The translations under genes and the position numbers were made by a program. Below the pieces are notes generated by a model. That model saw only the letters and a program-made list of their open reading frames with translations. It had not been told where the DNA came from and ran no database searches. Below are positions 49,607-58,116 of a stretch of DNA of 64,000 nt, piece by piece (the first letter of the stretch is position 1; each line of letters opens with the position of its first letter). Source of the DNA: Pseudoxanthomonas dokdonensis (lineage in GTDB: Bacteria > Pseudomonadota > Gammaproteobacteria > Xanthomonadales > Xanthomonadaceae); assembly GCF_001431405.1 (NCBI RefSeq), contig NZ_LDJL01000002.1:186001-250000 (forward strand), written 5' to 3'.

Positions 49607-49691
49607 TGCGAGCGTGCGTTACCCGGACACACTGGTGCCAACGAGTCAAAGCATTCCTGGCCCTACAATAGCGCGAATTCCTTTTCGTGTC

Positions 49692-51482
49692 GTGACCTCG
49701 CTGAGCACTGTTACCGCCCCCGCCGCACCCCCGCTTGATGGCCCAGCCGACACCGGCGAGGCTCCGCACGACGCACGGCTGCACGCGCGCACGCGCCTGC
49801 GGCAGTTGGGCCAGCCGGGGCGTCCGGCACTGCGCAAGGCCATGGCAGCTTCGGTAGTGGCCGGTTGGCTGCTGGTGCCGCAGGCCGCAGCGGTGGCGTG
49901 GGTGGTGCAAGCCGCGTTCATCGACCACACGCCGCCGGACAGCTGGCGCCTGCCTTGCGCGCTGATGGCGGTGGCACTGCTGCTGCGGGCGCTGCTGGCA
50001 TGGTCCAGCCGCCGGCATGCCGATCAAGCGGTGGAAACCATCCGTATTCAAGTGCGCCACCAGCTGGTGCGCAGCATCGCCGCGCGCGGGCCGTTGTGGC
50101 TGCGGCGGCAACGCAGTGGTTCGTTGAGCGAAATCACCGCCAGCCATGTCGATGCGCTGGAGGGTTACTTCGCTGGCTTCATGCTCGCGCGCGCCGAAGT
50201 GATGCTGGTACCGCTGGCGATCGTGATCGCGGTGTTCAGTGTCGACGTGGTGGTCGGCACGGTATTGCTGCTGACGATGCCGCTGATCCCGGTTTTCATG
50301 ATGCTGGTCGGCTGGGGCGCGGAAGCGGCCAGCCGCCGGCAACTGCAGGCGCTGGCACGGATGGGCGGCCACTTTGCCGACCGCCTGCGCGGGCTGGGAC
50401 TGATCCGGCTGTATGGCCAGGGCCCGGCCGAACTGGCCGGGGTCGAGGCCGCCGCCGAAGGCTTGCGCACGAGCAGCCTGAAGGTCCTGCGGATTGCGTT
50501 CCTGTCATCGACGGTGATGGAATTCTTCGCGTCGATCAGCGTGGCGATGATCGCGGTCTATCTGGGCCTGAGTTATCTCGGCATGTTGTCCTTTCATTGG
50601 ACCCAGCCCAGCCTGGCCACGGGGGTGTTCTGCCTGCTGCTGGCGCCGGAGTTCTATGCGCCTTTGCGGCGCCTGGCCACGCACTACCACGACCGTGCCA
50701 GCGCCTTGGCCGCAGTCTCGGAAATGGATGAGTTGCTGGCCGAAGACGCGCAGCCGAATCCGGCTTCAACGCCGGCTGCCGGCTGCGGGCCCGATACCAG
50801 CGTCGCCGACCCGGCCAGCCAGCGCGCACCGGCCATCCATGCCGCCGGCGTGAGCGTGCGACCGCTGGGCAGCCAGCACCCGGTGATCCAGCAATTGGAT
50901 TTCGAACTCGCGGCCGGCCAGCGGCTGGCGCTGGTCGGTGCCAGCGGTGGTGGCAAGAGCACGCTGCTGGAAGCACTGGCCGGCTGGTTGCCGCTCGAAC
51001 ACGGCACGCTGCAACTGCAGCCTGCGCGAGCGGAGCTGTGCATCGGCTACGCCGCGCAGCGCCCCTACCTGTTCCACGGCAGCATCGCCGACAACCTGCG
51101 CATGGCAAGACCGACTGCAAGCTGGAGCGATATCAAGCGCGCCGCCGATGCCGCCCAGGTCAGCCGCTTTGCCGAACGATTGCCGCAGGGATGGGACACC
51201 GCCATCGGCGAGCGCGGCTTTGGCCTGTCCGGCGGCGAGGCCCGCCGCATTGCGCTGGCGCGGGTATTCCTGCGGCAACCGGATCTGCTGTTGCTGGATG
51301 AGCCGACCGCATTCCTGGACAGGGATACCGAAGCCGCGTTGCTGGACGCGCTGGACGGGTTCTGCCGCGGTCGCACCCTGGTGATGGCAACGCACAGCGT
51401 GCTGGCCATGCGCATGGCCGGGCAGGTGCTGTCGTTACCCGATGGCACGACTGGCTTGCCGCCGGCAATGGAGCTTGCATGA
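49692..51482 (+). CDS. cydD: Thiol reductant ABC exporter subunit CydD
   Basis: 596 residues from the GTG at 49692; the frame is open upstream but that part covers the FNR box. An N-terminal six-helix exporter domain is followed by an ATPase with Walker A GASGGGKST, signature LSGGEARRIALAR and Walker B LLLLDEPTAFLD. CydDC exports glutathione and cysteine to the periplasm and is needed to assemble cytochrome bd. Overlaps cydC by four bases. Confidence 0.95.
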   Translation: MTSLSTVTAPAAPPLDGPADTGEAPHDARLHARTRLRQLGQPGRPALRKAMAASVVAGWLLVPQAAAVAWVVQAAFIDHTPPDSWRLPCALMAVALLLRALLAWSSRRHADQAVETIRIQVRHQLVRSIAARGPLWLRRQRSGSLSEITASHVDALEGYFAGFMLARAEVMLVPLAIVIAVFSVDVVVGTVLLLTMPLIPVFMMLVGWGAEAASRRQLQALARMGGHFADRLRGLGLIRLYGQGPAELAGVEAAAEGLRTSSLKVLRIAFLSSTVMEFFASISVAMIAVYLGLSYLGMLSFHWTQPSLATGVFCLLLAPEFYAPLRRLATHYHDRASALAAVSEMDELLAEDAQPNPASTPAAGCGPDTSVADPASQRAPAIHAAGVSVRPLGSQHPVIQQLDFELAAGQRLALVGASGGGKSTLLEALAGWLPLEHGTLQLQPARAELCIGYAAQRPYLFHGSIADNLRMARPTASWSDIKRAADAAQVSRFAERLPQGWDTAIGERGFGLSGGEARRIALARVFLRQPDLLLLDEPTAFLDRDTEAALLDALDGFCRGRTLVMATHSVLAMRMAGQVLSLPDGTTGLPPAMELA

Positions 51483-53149
51483 AGAATGGCGATCCCAGTG
51501 GCCTGCGCCAGGTCTGGCTGCAACAACGCGGTGGCATCGCACTGACGCTGGCGTTGTTGCTGCTCACCTTGCTGGCCGGTACCGGTTTGATGGGCTTGGC
51601 CGGGCACTTCCTCACCGCCGCAGCGATCGCCGGCTCGGCGGTCATCGGCTTCAACTTCTTCGGTCCCTCGGCCGGCATCCGCGGCCTGACTTTCGCCCGC
51701 ATCCTGTCGCGCTATGCCGAAAAACTGGTCGGCCACGACGTTACCCTGCGCTTTGCCCGTGATCTGCGGGTGTGGTTCTTCGCCCGCGCACTGCCGCTGT
51801 CGCCGCTCGGCCTGGGCCGGCACCGGGTCGGTGATCTGCTGGCCCGGCTGGTGGCCGATATCGAAGTGGTCGATGGACTGCTGGTGCGTGCAGTCGGGCC
51901 GTTGCTGGCCTTGTCCGGGTTGGCGCTGATTTGCGTGGCGGTGACCGTGTGGCTGCTGCCACTGGCCGGGCTGCTGCTGGCGGTGACGCTGCTGTTGCTG
52001 CTGCTGGCGGTGCCGGCGCTGACCCTGCGCCGCGCACGCGCGCTCGAGCACCAGCGCACGCTGTCGCGCGCGGCGCTGCGCAATGCGGTGCAGGAAGGAA
52101 TCGAGGGTGCCACCGACCTGGCATCGCTGGATGCGATCGACGAGTGGCTGACACGGGTCGATACGCAGGCGCGGCAACTGTCGGCCGACGAGCTGGCACG
52201 CAAGCGGCGGTTGGCCAGCGGCGTGCTGGCGCAAGGACTGGTCGTGGCGGCGGCGCTACCGCTGATGTTGTGGTTGCTCCTGGTCCATACCGGCAATGGC
52301 GATCTGGACGCTGCCGCCGCCAGTGGCATCTTCTTCATGACCGTGGCCGTGCTGGAAGCCTGCGCCGGCATCCAGCTGGCGTGGCAATCGTGGCAGGCCG
52401 CCGATGCCTCGGCCCAGCGGCTGCGCGAAGTGGCCCGGCAGTCGCCGTGGGTGAGCGATGCCAGCCAGACCATCGAGGCGCCTGACGCCGGTAGCCTGTG
52501 CCTGCGACAGGTGCGTTTCGCCTGGCCCGGCAGCCAGCGCGAACTGCTGCAGGGGGTGGACCTGACCCTGCCGCCCGGCCAGCGCGTCGCCATCGGCGGC
52601 GACAGCGGACAAGGCAAATCGTCGCTGCTGGCATTGGCGCTGCGGCTGTGCGATCCGGACGCTGGTCAGCTCAGCTACGGCGGCGTTGATCTGCGGCAGA
52701 TGACGCAGGCCGACTGGCATGCACGCATTACCTGGCTGCCGCAGGATGCGCCGGTATTTGCCGGCAGCGTGCGCGACAACCTGCGCCTGGCCGGCGATCA
52801 CATCAATGACGAGGCGATGTGGCAGGCGCTGGCCAAGGTCCGGCTGGATGATCTGTTCCGCGACCGTGGCGATGGCCTGGACAGCTGGATTGGTGAAAGT
52901 GGCGCCACGTTGTCCGGTGGCCAGTCACGGCGGCTGGCGATGGCACGGGCGCTGCTGCGGCAGACGCCGATCCTGTTGCTGGACGAGCCGACCGAGGGCC
53001 TGGATCAGGACACCGCCGACGCGCTGATGCGCGATTTCGCCATCGCCAGCGAAGGCCGCAGCGTGTTGATCATCAGCCACGACCCGATGCCGGACGGGGT
53101 GGTGCATGTGCAGTACCGGCTGGCCGACGGCCGCCTTCAACCGATCTAA
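51479..53149 (+). CDS. cydC: Thiol reductant ABC exporter subunit CydC
   Basis: 556 residues; ATG overlaps the cydD stop (ATGA), so translation is coupled. The exporter domain contains GIRGLTFARILSRYAEKLVG, a stretch characteristic of CydC. ATPase motifs: Walker A GDSGQGKSS, signature LSGGQSRRLAMAR, Walker B ILLLDEPTEGLD. Works as a heterodimer with CydD. Confidence 0.96.
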   Translation: MKNGDPSGLRQVWLQQRGGIALTLALLLLTLLAGTGLMGLAGHFLTAAAIAGSAVIGFNFFGPSAGIRGLTFARILSRYAEKLVGHDVTLRFARDLRVWFFARALPLSPLGLGRHRVGDLLARLVADIEVVDGLLVRAVGPLLALSGLALICVAVTVWLLPLAGLLLAVTLLLLLLAVPALTLRRARALEHQRTLSRAALRNAVQEGIEGATDLASLDAIDEWLTRVDTQARQLSADELARKRRLASGVLAQGLVVAAALPLMLWLLLVHTGNGDLDAAAASGIFFMTVAVLEACAGIQLAWQSWQAADASAQRLREVARQSPWVSDASQTIEAPDAGSLCLRQVRFAWPGSQRELLQGVDLTLPPGQRVAIGGDSGQGKSSLLALALRLCDPDAGQLSYGGVDLRQMTQADWHARITWLPQDAPVFAGSVRDNLRLAGDHINDEAMWQALAKVRLDDLFRDRGDGLDSWIGESGATLSGGQSRRLAMARALLRQTPILLLDEPTEGLDQDTADALMRDFAIASEGRSVLIISHDPMPDGVVHVQYRLADGRLQPI

Positions 53150-53152
53150 ATT

Positions 53153-53926
53153 TCAGCCATGCATCTGCGCCAGCGCGCGCAGGCCATGTACATCCAGCAG
53201 GCTCACCTGTTGCGGCTGGCCGGTCGCAATCAGGCCATCGCCACGCAGGCGGGTGAAGCAGCGGCTGACGGTCTCGATGGTCAGTCCCAGGTGATCGGCG
53301 ATGTCCAGCCGGCTCATCGGCAGGCACAGCTGCGCCGGGTCCAGGCCCCGGCGACTGCGCCTTGCCGACATGTCGAGCAGGAAGCCGGCCAGCCGTTCCA
53401 GCGGGGTCAGCCGCGCCAGCCCCATCAATTTGTCGCGGGTGCCGTCGAGCTCGGCACAGGCGCGGGCCATCAGCTCGCGCTCCAGCGCCGGCTGCTCGGC
53501 GCACAGCTGGGCCAGGTCACGCTGTGGAAAACTGCAGACATGGCTGTCGACCACCGCTTCGATGGTATGGCGATGCTCGCCGCCGCGGCCAAAGCCGATG
53601 AAGTCGCCCGGCATCAGGAAACCGGCCACCAGCCGCCGGCCATCGGCCAGCAGGCGCACCCGCCGCAAGGCCCCATGGGTCACCGTGAAGGCGTCCCGGC
53701 GCGGTTCGCCTTCGCGCACCAACGACTGATCGGCTGCCACCCCGCGCAGCCGCACCTCAGCGGCCAGCGCACGCCTGCACTCGGCTGGCAGGGCCGCACA
53801 GACGCCCAGCGCCTGCACGCGGCAGACATCGCAGGGCAGCGGCACCGCGCCGGCGTTACCCGGGCGCATTGTGGTGATGTCATCCACCGGCGCCGACGCC
53901 AGGTCGGGCAATGTTGCTGGGGCCAT
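53153..53926 (-). CDS. FNR/Anr-family oxygen-sensing transcription regulator
   Basis: 257 residues. Four cysteines in the sensory positions C32, C35, C43 and C131 suggest an oxygen-labile [4Fe-4S] cluster; the spacing C-x2-C-x7-C differs from E. coli FNR (C-x2-C-x5-C) and is like the FnrN type. A cNMP-type beta-barrel, a dimer helix and a helix-turn-helix with ETVSR follow. That E-S-R set recognises TTGAT half-sites, exactly those in the cydA-cydD gap. Its 3' end is convergent with cydC (3-bp gap). Confidence 0.94.
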   Translation of the reverse strand: MAPATLPDLASAPVDDITTMRPGNAGAVPLPCDVCRVQALGVCAALPAECRRALAAEVRLRGVAADQSLVREGEPRRDAFTVTHGALRRVRLLADGRRLVAGFLMPGDFIGFGRGGEHRHTIEAVVDSHVCSFPQRDLAQLCAEQPALERELMARACAELDGTRDKLMGLARLTPLERLAGFLLDMSARRSRRGLDPAQLCLPMSRLDIADHLGLTIETVSRCFTRLRGDGLIATGQPQQVSLLDVHGLRALAQMHG

Positions 53927-54319
53927 CGGCCATCCTCACGGCAGCACTGGAACCGGTCCATGATAGTTCCTTCACAATGCGGGCTCGCCCCGCGGGTAGC
54001 GGCGGCGTTCATCAAGCCCGTTGCCACCGTTCACCTTTGTCTGCTTACAACGGTTAGAATGGGGTCCGTTTGCCAGCGGCCGTTTGTTTCCCCAATGGTC
54101 CGCCGTCGCCGGGACAGCCTTGCTGCCCCGCGCCCGCCCCGCTCCGACTTCTTTCGTTGCGCAAACCCGGAACCACCGCCTTGGTGCTTCCGTACCCCCA
54201 CTCGCAGCGCGGTTTCAGGGAACGCTTCGGGTAAACGCCTTCTTCCGGATTCCCATGCCCGTACCCCTGGTACAGGCATTGCGGATGCGCGCGGCGGGCG
54301 GCACAGGAGTTTCATCCGA
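53927..54319. other. Divergent fnr-rhlE gap with long structured rhlE leader
   Basis: 393 bp without a gene. A -10-like TAGAAT at 54054-54059 would give rhlE a leader of about 255 bases. Within it, 40 bp before the ATG, lies an 11-bp hairpin with one mismatch (54255-54265 with 54269-54279, ATGCC and GTACC paired with GGTAC and GGCAT). No protein-coding signal is seen on either strand despite open frames. Confidence 0.5.
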
Positions 54320-55717
54320 ATGTCTTTTGAATCCCTCGGGCTGGTGCCCGCTTTGCTGCGTGCGCTGGATGAACAGGGCTACACCCAGCCCACCCCGATC
54401 CAGACCCAGTCCATCCCGTTGGCCCTGGACGGCCACGACCTGCTGGCCGGCGCCCAGACCGGTACCGGCAAGACCGCCGCGTTCGGCCTGCCGCTGATCC
54501 AGCACCTGGCCACCTCGGCCCAGGAAGTCAGCCAGCGCGGCCCGCGCAAACCGCGTGCGCTGGTACTGGCCCCGACCCGCGAACTGGCCGTGCAGGTGCA
54601 TGAAAGCATCCGCGGCTACAGCAAGTACCTGCGCATCCCCAGCACCACCATCTATGGCGGCGCCGGCATGGGCCCGCAGCTGGACGCGCTGCGTCGCGGC
54701 GTTGATCTGCTGGTCGCCACCCCCGGCCGCCTGATCGATCACATGGATCGCCGCAGCGTTGATCTGTCCGGCATCGAAATCCTGGTCCTGGACGAAGCCG
54801 ACCGCATGCTCGACATGGGCTTTCTGCCGGCCATCAAGCGCATCCTGGCCAAGCTGCCCAAGCCATCGGCCGGCCGCCAGACGTTGTTGTTCTCGGCCAC
54901 CTTCGAGGAGAGCATCAAGCAGCTGGCGATGGAATTCATGCATGAGCCGCAGCAGATCCAGGTCACCCCCAGCAACACCGTGGCCGACACCATCAGCCAC
55001 CGCGTGCATCCGGTCGATGGCAACCGCAAGCGCGACCTGCTGTTGCACCTGCTGGCCGCCGACAGCCGCGTGCAGACGCTGGTGTTCGGCCGCACCAAGC
55101 ATGGTTGCGACAAGCTGACCAAGTTCCTCGAGGCCAGCGGCATCAAGGCCGCGGCGATCCACGGCAACAAGTCCCAGGGCGCGCGTCTTCGTGCACTGAA
55201 GGACTTCAAGGCCGGCCGTATCAACGTGCTGGTGGCCACCGACATCGCCGCCCGCGGCATCGACATCGACCAGTTGCCACGGGTCATCAACTACGACCTG
55301 CCGATGGTCGCCGAAGACTACGTGCACCGCATCGGCCGTACCGGCCGCGCCGGCGCCCAGGGCGAGGCGATTTCGATCGTGGCCCAAGACGAAGCCAAGC
55401 TGCTGCGGGCGATCACCCGCATGCTCAAGCGCGACGTGGAAATCCGCGACGTGCCTGGTTTCGAGCCGCAGACGCCAATCCGCTGGGGCAACGCCCAGCC
55501 GGGCACCAGTGAACGTCCGGGCGGCCATCAGGCACCGCGCAAGCACGGCCGTCGTCCGCACACGGCCGGCAACAGCGCCCCCAACGGTGCCCCGCGCCAC
55601 GCCCATGCCGGTCCCAAGAAGCATGGCGGCGGCCAGCGTGACGGCGGTGCCCGCAAGCCCGGTGGCGGTGGTTTCCGCCGCGGCCAGGGTGGCGGCAACC
55701 GTTCGACATCGGCGTAA
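54320..55717 (+). CDS. rhlE: DEAD-box ATP-dependent RNA helicase RhlE
   Basis: 465 residues from MSFESLGLVPALLRALDEQGY with AGGAG about 10 bases upstream; the frame is open far upstream but not coding. Q motif (PTPIQTQSIP), Walker A AGAQTGTGKT, PTRELAVQV, DEAD in LVLDEADRMLDMGF, SAT and HRIGRTGRAG are all present. The C-terminal 75 residues are a basic, Gly/His/Arg-rich tail. RhlE acts in ribosome assembly, RNA decay and cold adaptation. Confidence 0.97.
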   Translation: MSFESLGLVPALLRALDEQGYTQPTPIQTQSIPLALDGHDLLAGAQTGTGKTAAFGLPLIQHLATSAQEVSQRGPRKPRALVLAPTRELAVQVHESIRGYSKYLRIPSTTIYGGAGMGPQLDALRRGVDLLVATPGRLIDHMDRRSVDLSGIEILVLDEADRMLDMGFLPAIKRILAKLPKPSAGRQTLLFSATFEESIKQLAMEFMHEPQQIQVTPSNTVADTISHRVHPVDGNRKRDLLLHLLAADSRVQTLVFGRTKHGCDKLTKFLEASGIKAAAIHGNKSQGARLRALKDFKAGRINVLVATDIAARGIDIDQLPRVINYDLPMVAEDYVHRIGRTGRAGAQGEAISIVAQDEAKLLRAITRMLKRDVEIRDVPGFEPQTPIRWGNAQPGTSERPGGHQAPRKHGRRPHTAGNSAPNGAPRHAHAGPKKHGGGQRDGGARKPGGGGFRRGQGGGNRSTSA

Positions 55718-55724
55718 CCGCCCG

Positions 55725-55751
55725 GGGCCCGTCGACTGACGGGCCCTTCTT
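55725..55751 (+). terminator. Rho-independent terminator of rhlE
   Basis: GGGCCCGTC-GACT-GACGGGCCC, a perfect 9-bp stem (55725-55733, 55738-55746) followed by TTCTTCC, 8 bp after the rhlE stop. Confidence 0.85.
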
Positions 55752-55763
55752 CCGTCACTTTCC

Positions 55764-55769
55764 TATAAT
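55764..55769 (+). promoter_or_regulatory. -10 element very close to queD start
   Basis: A consensus TATAAT only six bases before the queD ATG. A start site at the usual 6-7 bases downstream would fall on or next to the A of ATG, so the transcript may be leaderless. No Shine-Dalgarno sequence fits in the gap. No good -35 is seen. Confidence 0.55.
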
Positions 55770-55775
55770 CGCCTC

Positions 55776-56132
55776 ATGGACATTTTCAAGGTATTCACGC
55801 TCGAAGCCGCGCACCGGCTGCCCAACGTGCCGGCAGGCCACAAGTGCGCGCGCCTGCACGGGCATTCGTTCCGGGTCGAGCTGCACCTGTCCGGCGAGCT
55901 GGATCCGCATACTGGCTGGGTGATGGACTTCGCCGAGGTCAAGGCCGCGTTCAAGCCGACCTACGATCGGCTGGATCACCATTACCTCAACGATATCCCC
56001 GGGCTGGAAAACCCGACCAGCGAGCGCCTGGCGGTATGGATCTGGGAACAGGTCAAGCCGGCCCTGCCGCTGTTGAGCGAGGTGGTGGTGCACGAAACCT
56101 GCACCGCCGGCAGCCGCTACCGCGGACCATAA
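55776..56132 (+). CDS. queD: 6-carboxy-5,6,7,8-tetrahydropterin synthase QueD
   Basis: Converts 7,8-dihydroneopterin triphosphate to 6-carboxytetrahydropterin on the queuosine tRNA-modification pathway. 118 residues with zinc ligands H13, H28 and H30 (HGHSF), catalytic C24 ([11 protein letters not shown]), D67/H68 and E107 (VVVHET). Length matches E. coli QueD. No other que gene is in the window. Confidence 0.95.
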   Translation: MDIFKVFTLEAAHRLPNVPAGHKCARLHGHSFRVELHLSGELDPHTGWVMDFAEVKAAFKPTYDRLDHHYLNDIPGLENPTSERLAVWIWEQVKPALPLLSEVVVHETCTAGSRYRGP

Positions 56133-56163
56133 GCAGACCATTCCTGCGCAAATCCGGGGTGGG

Positions 56164-56186
56164 AAAGCGGCTACGGCCGCTTTTTT
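56164..56186 (+). terminator. Rho-independent terminator of queD
   Basis: AAAGCGGC-TACG-GCCGCTTT (56164-56171, 56176-56183) with a stable TACG loop and six T residues from 56181. Confidence 0.92.
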
Positions 56187-56260
56187 GTTGCCTGGCTGTC
56201 ACATAAGGACTTGATACTAAACGAATCCTGAGTCCGGCCGGGGTATTTGCCAGCAGGATG

Positions 56261-56300
56261 TTGCATCGCAACAAAAGCTTCGCTATGCTGCATCGCAACA
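56261..56300 (+). promoter_or_regulatory. Phasin promoter overlapped by two 12-bp repeats
   Basis: -35 TTGCAT (56261-56266), 17-bp spacer, -10 TATGCT (56284-56289). The repeat TGCATCGCAACA occurs at 56262-56273 and 56289-56300, exactly 27 bp apart, one over the -35 and the other just after the -10. Each contains a TTGC/CTGC-ATC-GCAA inverted repeat, similar in build to PhaR sites upstream of phasin genes in other bacteria. Confidence 0.6.
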
Positions 56301-56327
56301 CATAGGCAAACGCCAACGGAGTCCACC

Positions 56328-56720
56328 ATGTCTGCACAGTTCAACGATAGCTTCAGCAACTTCACTCACCAGTTCGCTGCGGTCGCTGCACGCGCAAACC
56401 GCCTGGCTCTGGAAAATGCCGAAACCGTCTTCGGCATCCAGCTCAAGACCCTGGAAAAGAACATCGACGCCACCACCGCCTTCTTCGGCGAGCTGGCTGA
56501 AGTGCGCGATCCGGAAGCCTTCAAGACCCTGCTGCCGAAGGGCATGCAGATCGCCAAGGACAACACCGAGCGCTTCGTCGCCGCGGGCCAGGAAGTGTTT
56601 GGCCTGAACCTGAAGACCGGTGAAGCGCTGGGCCAGCTGGCCAAGTCGCAGTTCGAAACCGTCAGCGAAAGCGTCCAGGCGAACGTGGCCAAGGCCACCA
56701 AGAGCGCCAAGACCAAGTAA
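56328..56720 (+). CDS. Phasin family protein
   Basis: 130 residues, MSAQFNDSFSNFTHQFAAVAA..., largely amphipathic helix with ANRLALENAETVFGIQLKTL and ERFVAAGQEVFGLNLKTGEA, the phasin (TIGR01841-type) pattern. Phasins coat polyhydroxyalkanoate granules. No pha synthesis gene is in the window. It is flanked by its own promoter and terminator, so it is monocistronic. The frame is open 27 codons upstream, but that covers the promoter. Confidence 0.9.
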   Translation: MSAQFNDSFSNFTHQFAAVAARANRLALENAETVFGIQLKTLEKNIDATTAFFGELAEVRDPEAFKTLLPKGMQIAKDNTERFVAAGQEVFGLNLKTGEALGQLAKSQFETVSESVQANVAKATKSAKTK

Positions 56721-56794
56721 CAAGTAATAACGCGCCTCGGTCCAATGGGCCGAAGTGTCTGACCTTTGCGCGGACCCCTCCCCCGCGCAACCGA

Positions 56795-56826
56795 CCCGGC
56801 AGCTCCCTCCCGCTGCCGGGTTTTTT
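56795..56826 (+). terminator. Rho-independent terminator of the phasin gene
   Basis: CCCGGCAGC/GCTGCCGGG (56795-56803, 56812-56820), 9-bp perfect stem, 8-base loop, then six T residues. Confidence 0.93.
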
Positions 56827-56849
56827 ATGCCTTTTCCAACCACGCCGGC

Positions 56850-57518
56850 TCAGCTGACCGGGTTGAGAAAGGCCGCCAGCTGTTCGGCGCTGGCATCGGG
56901 CAGATACGGAAGCCGGCCCCAGCAGGGCGCCAACAGGCGCAGTTTCAACAGCTCGAAATTCTCGTCGCGGCGGGCCATTTCCGGATCCACTTCGTTGGCC
57001 ACCCAGCCCACCAGCCGTCCGCCATCGGCGGCAATGGCCTGTGCGGTCAGGCGCGCATGATTGATGCAGCCCAGGCGCAGGCCGACCACCATGACCACCG
57101 ACAGGTTCAGTTCGCGGACCAGGTCCATCTGGTCCAGGCTCGGGCTCAACGGCGCCGCCCAGCCGCCGACGCCTTCGACCACCACGCTGCTGCCGGTGGC
57201 CTGCAGGCGCAGGAACGCACGCCGGATGACCTGCAGGTCGACACTGACACCGGCCTCGCGCGCGGCGATTTCCGGCGCCAGTGGCGCCGGCAAGGCATAC
57301 GGATTGACGTCGGCGTAGACCGGCACCGGGTTGCTGGCCTGGCGCAACGCCACCGCATCGCTGTTCTGCCAACCGCTGCTGGTCAGCTCGCAGCCACTGG
57401 CCAGCGGCTTCATGCCGACCGCGCGCGGGCGTTGCCGACGCAGTGCATGCAGCAGCGCGCAGCTGACCTGGGTCTTTCCGATGCCGGTATCGGTACCGGT
57501 CACAAACAGATGGTCCAT
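56850..57518 (-). CDS. bioD: Dethiobiotin synthetase
   Basis: Closes the ureido ring of dethiobiotin from DAPA, CO2 and ATP. 222 residues with Walker A GTDTGIGKT (residues 8-16), AVGMKPLASG, and VVVEGVGGW with the Mg-binding Glu. Normal length. The rest of the bio pathway is not in this window. Confidence 0.97.
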   Translation of the reverse strand: MDHLFVTGTDTGIGKTQVSCALLHALRRQRPRAVGMKPLASGCELTSSGWQNSDAVALRQASNPVPVYADVNPYALPAPLAPEIAAREAGVSVDLQVIRRAFLRLQATGSSVVVEGVGGWAAPLSPSLDQMDLVRELNLSVVMVVGLRLGCINHARLTAQAIAADGGRLVGWVANEVDPEMARRDENFELLKLRLLAPCWGRLPYLPDASAEQLAAFLNPVS

Positions 57519-57538
57519 GCTTAACCTAAACCCTGCCG

Positions 57539-57551
57539 AAACCTAAGGTTT
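57539..57551. promoter_or_regulatory. 13-bp palindrome in the bioD-msrC divergent promoter region
   Basis: AAACCT-A-AGGTTT, 20 bp upstream of bioD and 54 bp upstream of msrC. It could be an operator for either gene. It does not match the BirA or BioR consensus I know. Confidence 0.35.
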
Positions 57552-57605
57552 TCATAGTAACTCCCCTCTCACACAAAGCTGAATAAACTCTATACACTCA
57601 CATTC

Positions 57606-58106
57606 ATGTCCTTTTCCGCCTCGAAACTCACCGGCAGCAAGCCCGAGCAGTATGCGCAATTGCTTGCGCAGGCACGTGCATTGCTGGACGGTGAAAGCGA
57701 TCGCGTGGCCAATGCCGCCAACCTCTCGGCGCTGATTTTCCATTCGCTGGCGGATGTGAACTGGGCCGGATTCTACTTCCACGATGGTCGCGAACTGGTG
57801 GTCGGCCCGTTCCAGGGCTTGCCGGCATGCGTGCGCATCGCCCTGGACAAGGGCGTCTGCGGTGCCGCCGCCCGCCTGCGCCAGACCCAGCGCATCGAGG
57901 ATGTCGAGGCCTTTCCCGGCCACATCGCCTGTGACGCGGCCTCGCGTTCGGAGCTGGTGGTGCCGTTGCTGAAAGGCGAGCAGCTGATTGGCGTGCTGGA
58001 TCTGGACAGCCCCATCGTCGGCCGTTTCGATGAACAGGATCAAGCCGGGATCGAGGCCATCGCGCGCCTGTTCGAGGCCAGCCTGGGCGGGGCTGGCCCG
58101 ACGTGA
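57606..58106 (+). CDS. msrC: Free methionine-(R)-sulfoxide reductase (GAF type)
   Basis: 166 residues, one GAF domain. The three redox cysteines are at C75 (PACVRI), C85 (GVCGAA) and C109 (HIACDAASRSE), as in E. coli fRMsr (YebR). It reduces free methionine-R-sulfoxide, not the protein-bound form. A TfoX C-terminal-domain gene follows after 10 bp, a pair also seen in related genomes. Confidence 0.94.
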   Translation: MSFSASKLTGSKPEQYAQLLAQARALLDGESDRVANAANLSALIFHSLADVNWAGFYFHDGRELVVGPFQGLPACVRIALDKGVCGAAARLRQTQRIEDVEAFPGHIACDAASRSELVVPLLKGEQLIGVLDLDSPIVGRFDEQDQAGIEAIARLFEASLGGAGPT

Positions 58107-58116
58107 GCGCGGCCGC

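Noticed and set aside
53159..54319. Long upstream extension of the rhlE frame
   Set aside because: It covers the fnr gene on the other strand and the rhlE promoter; RhlE homologues begin at MSFESLGL.
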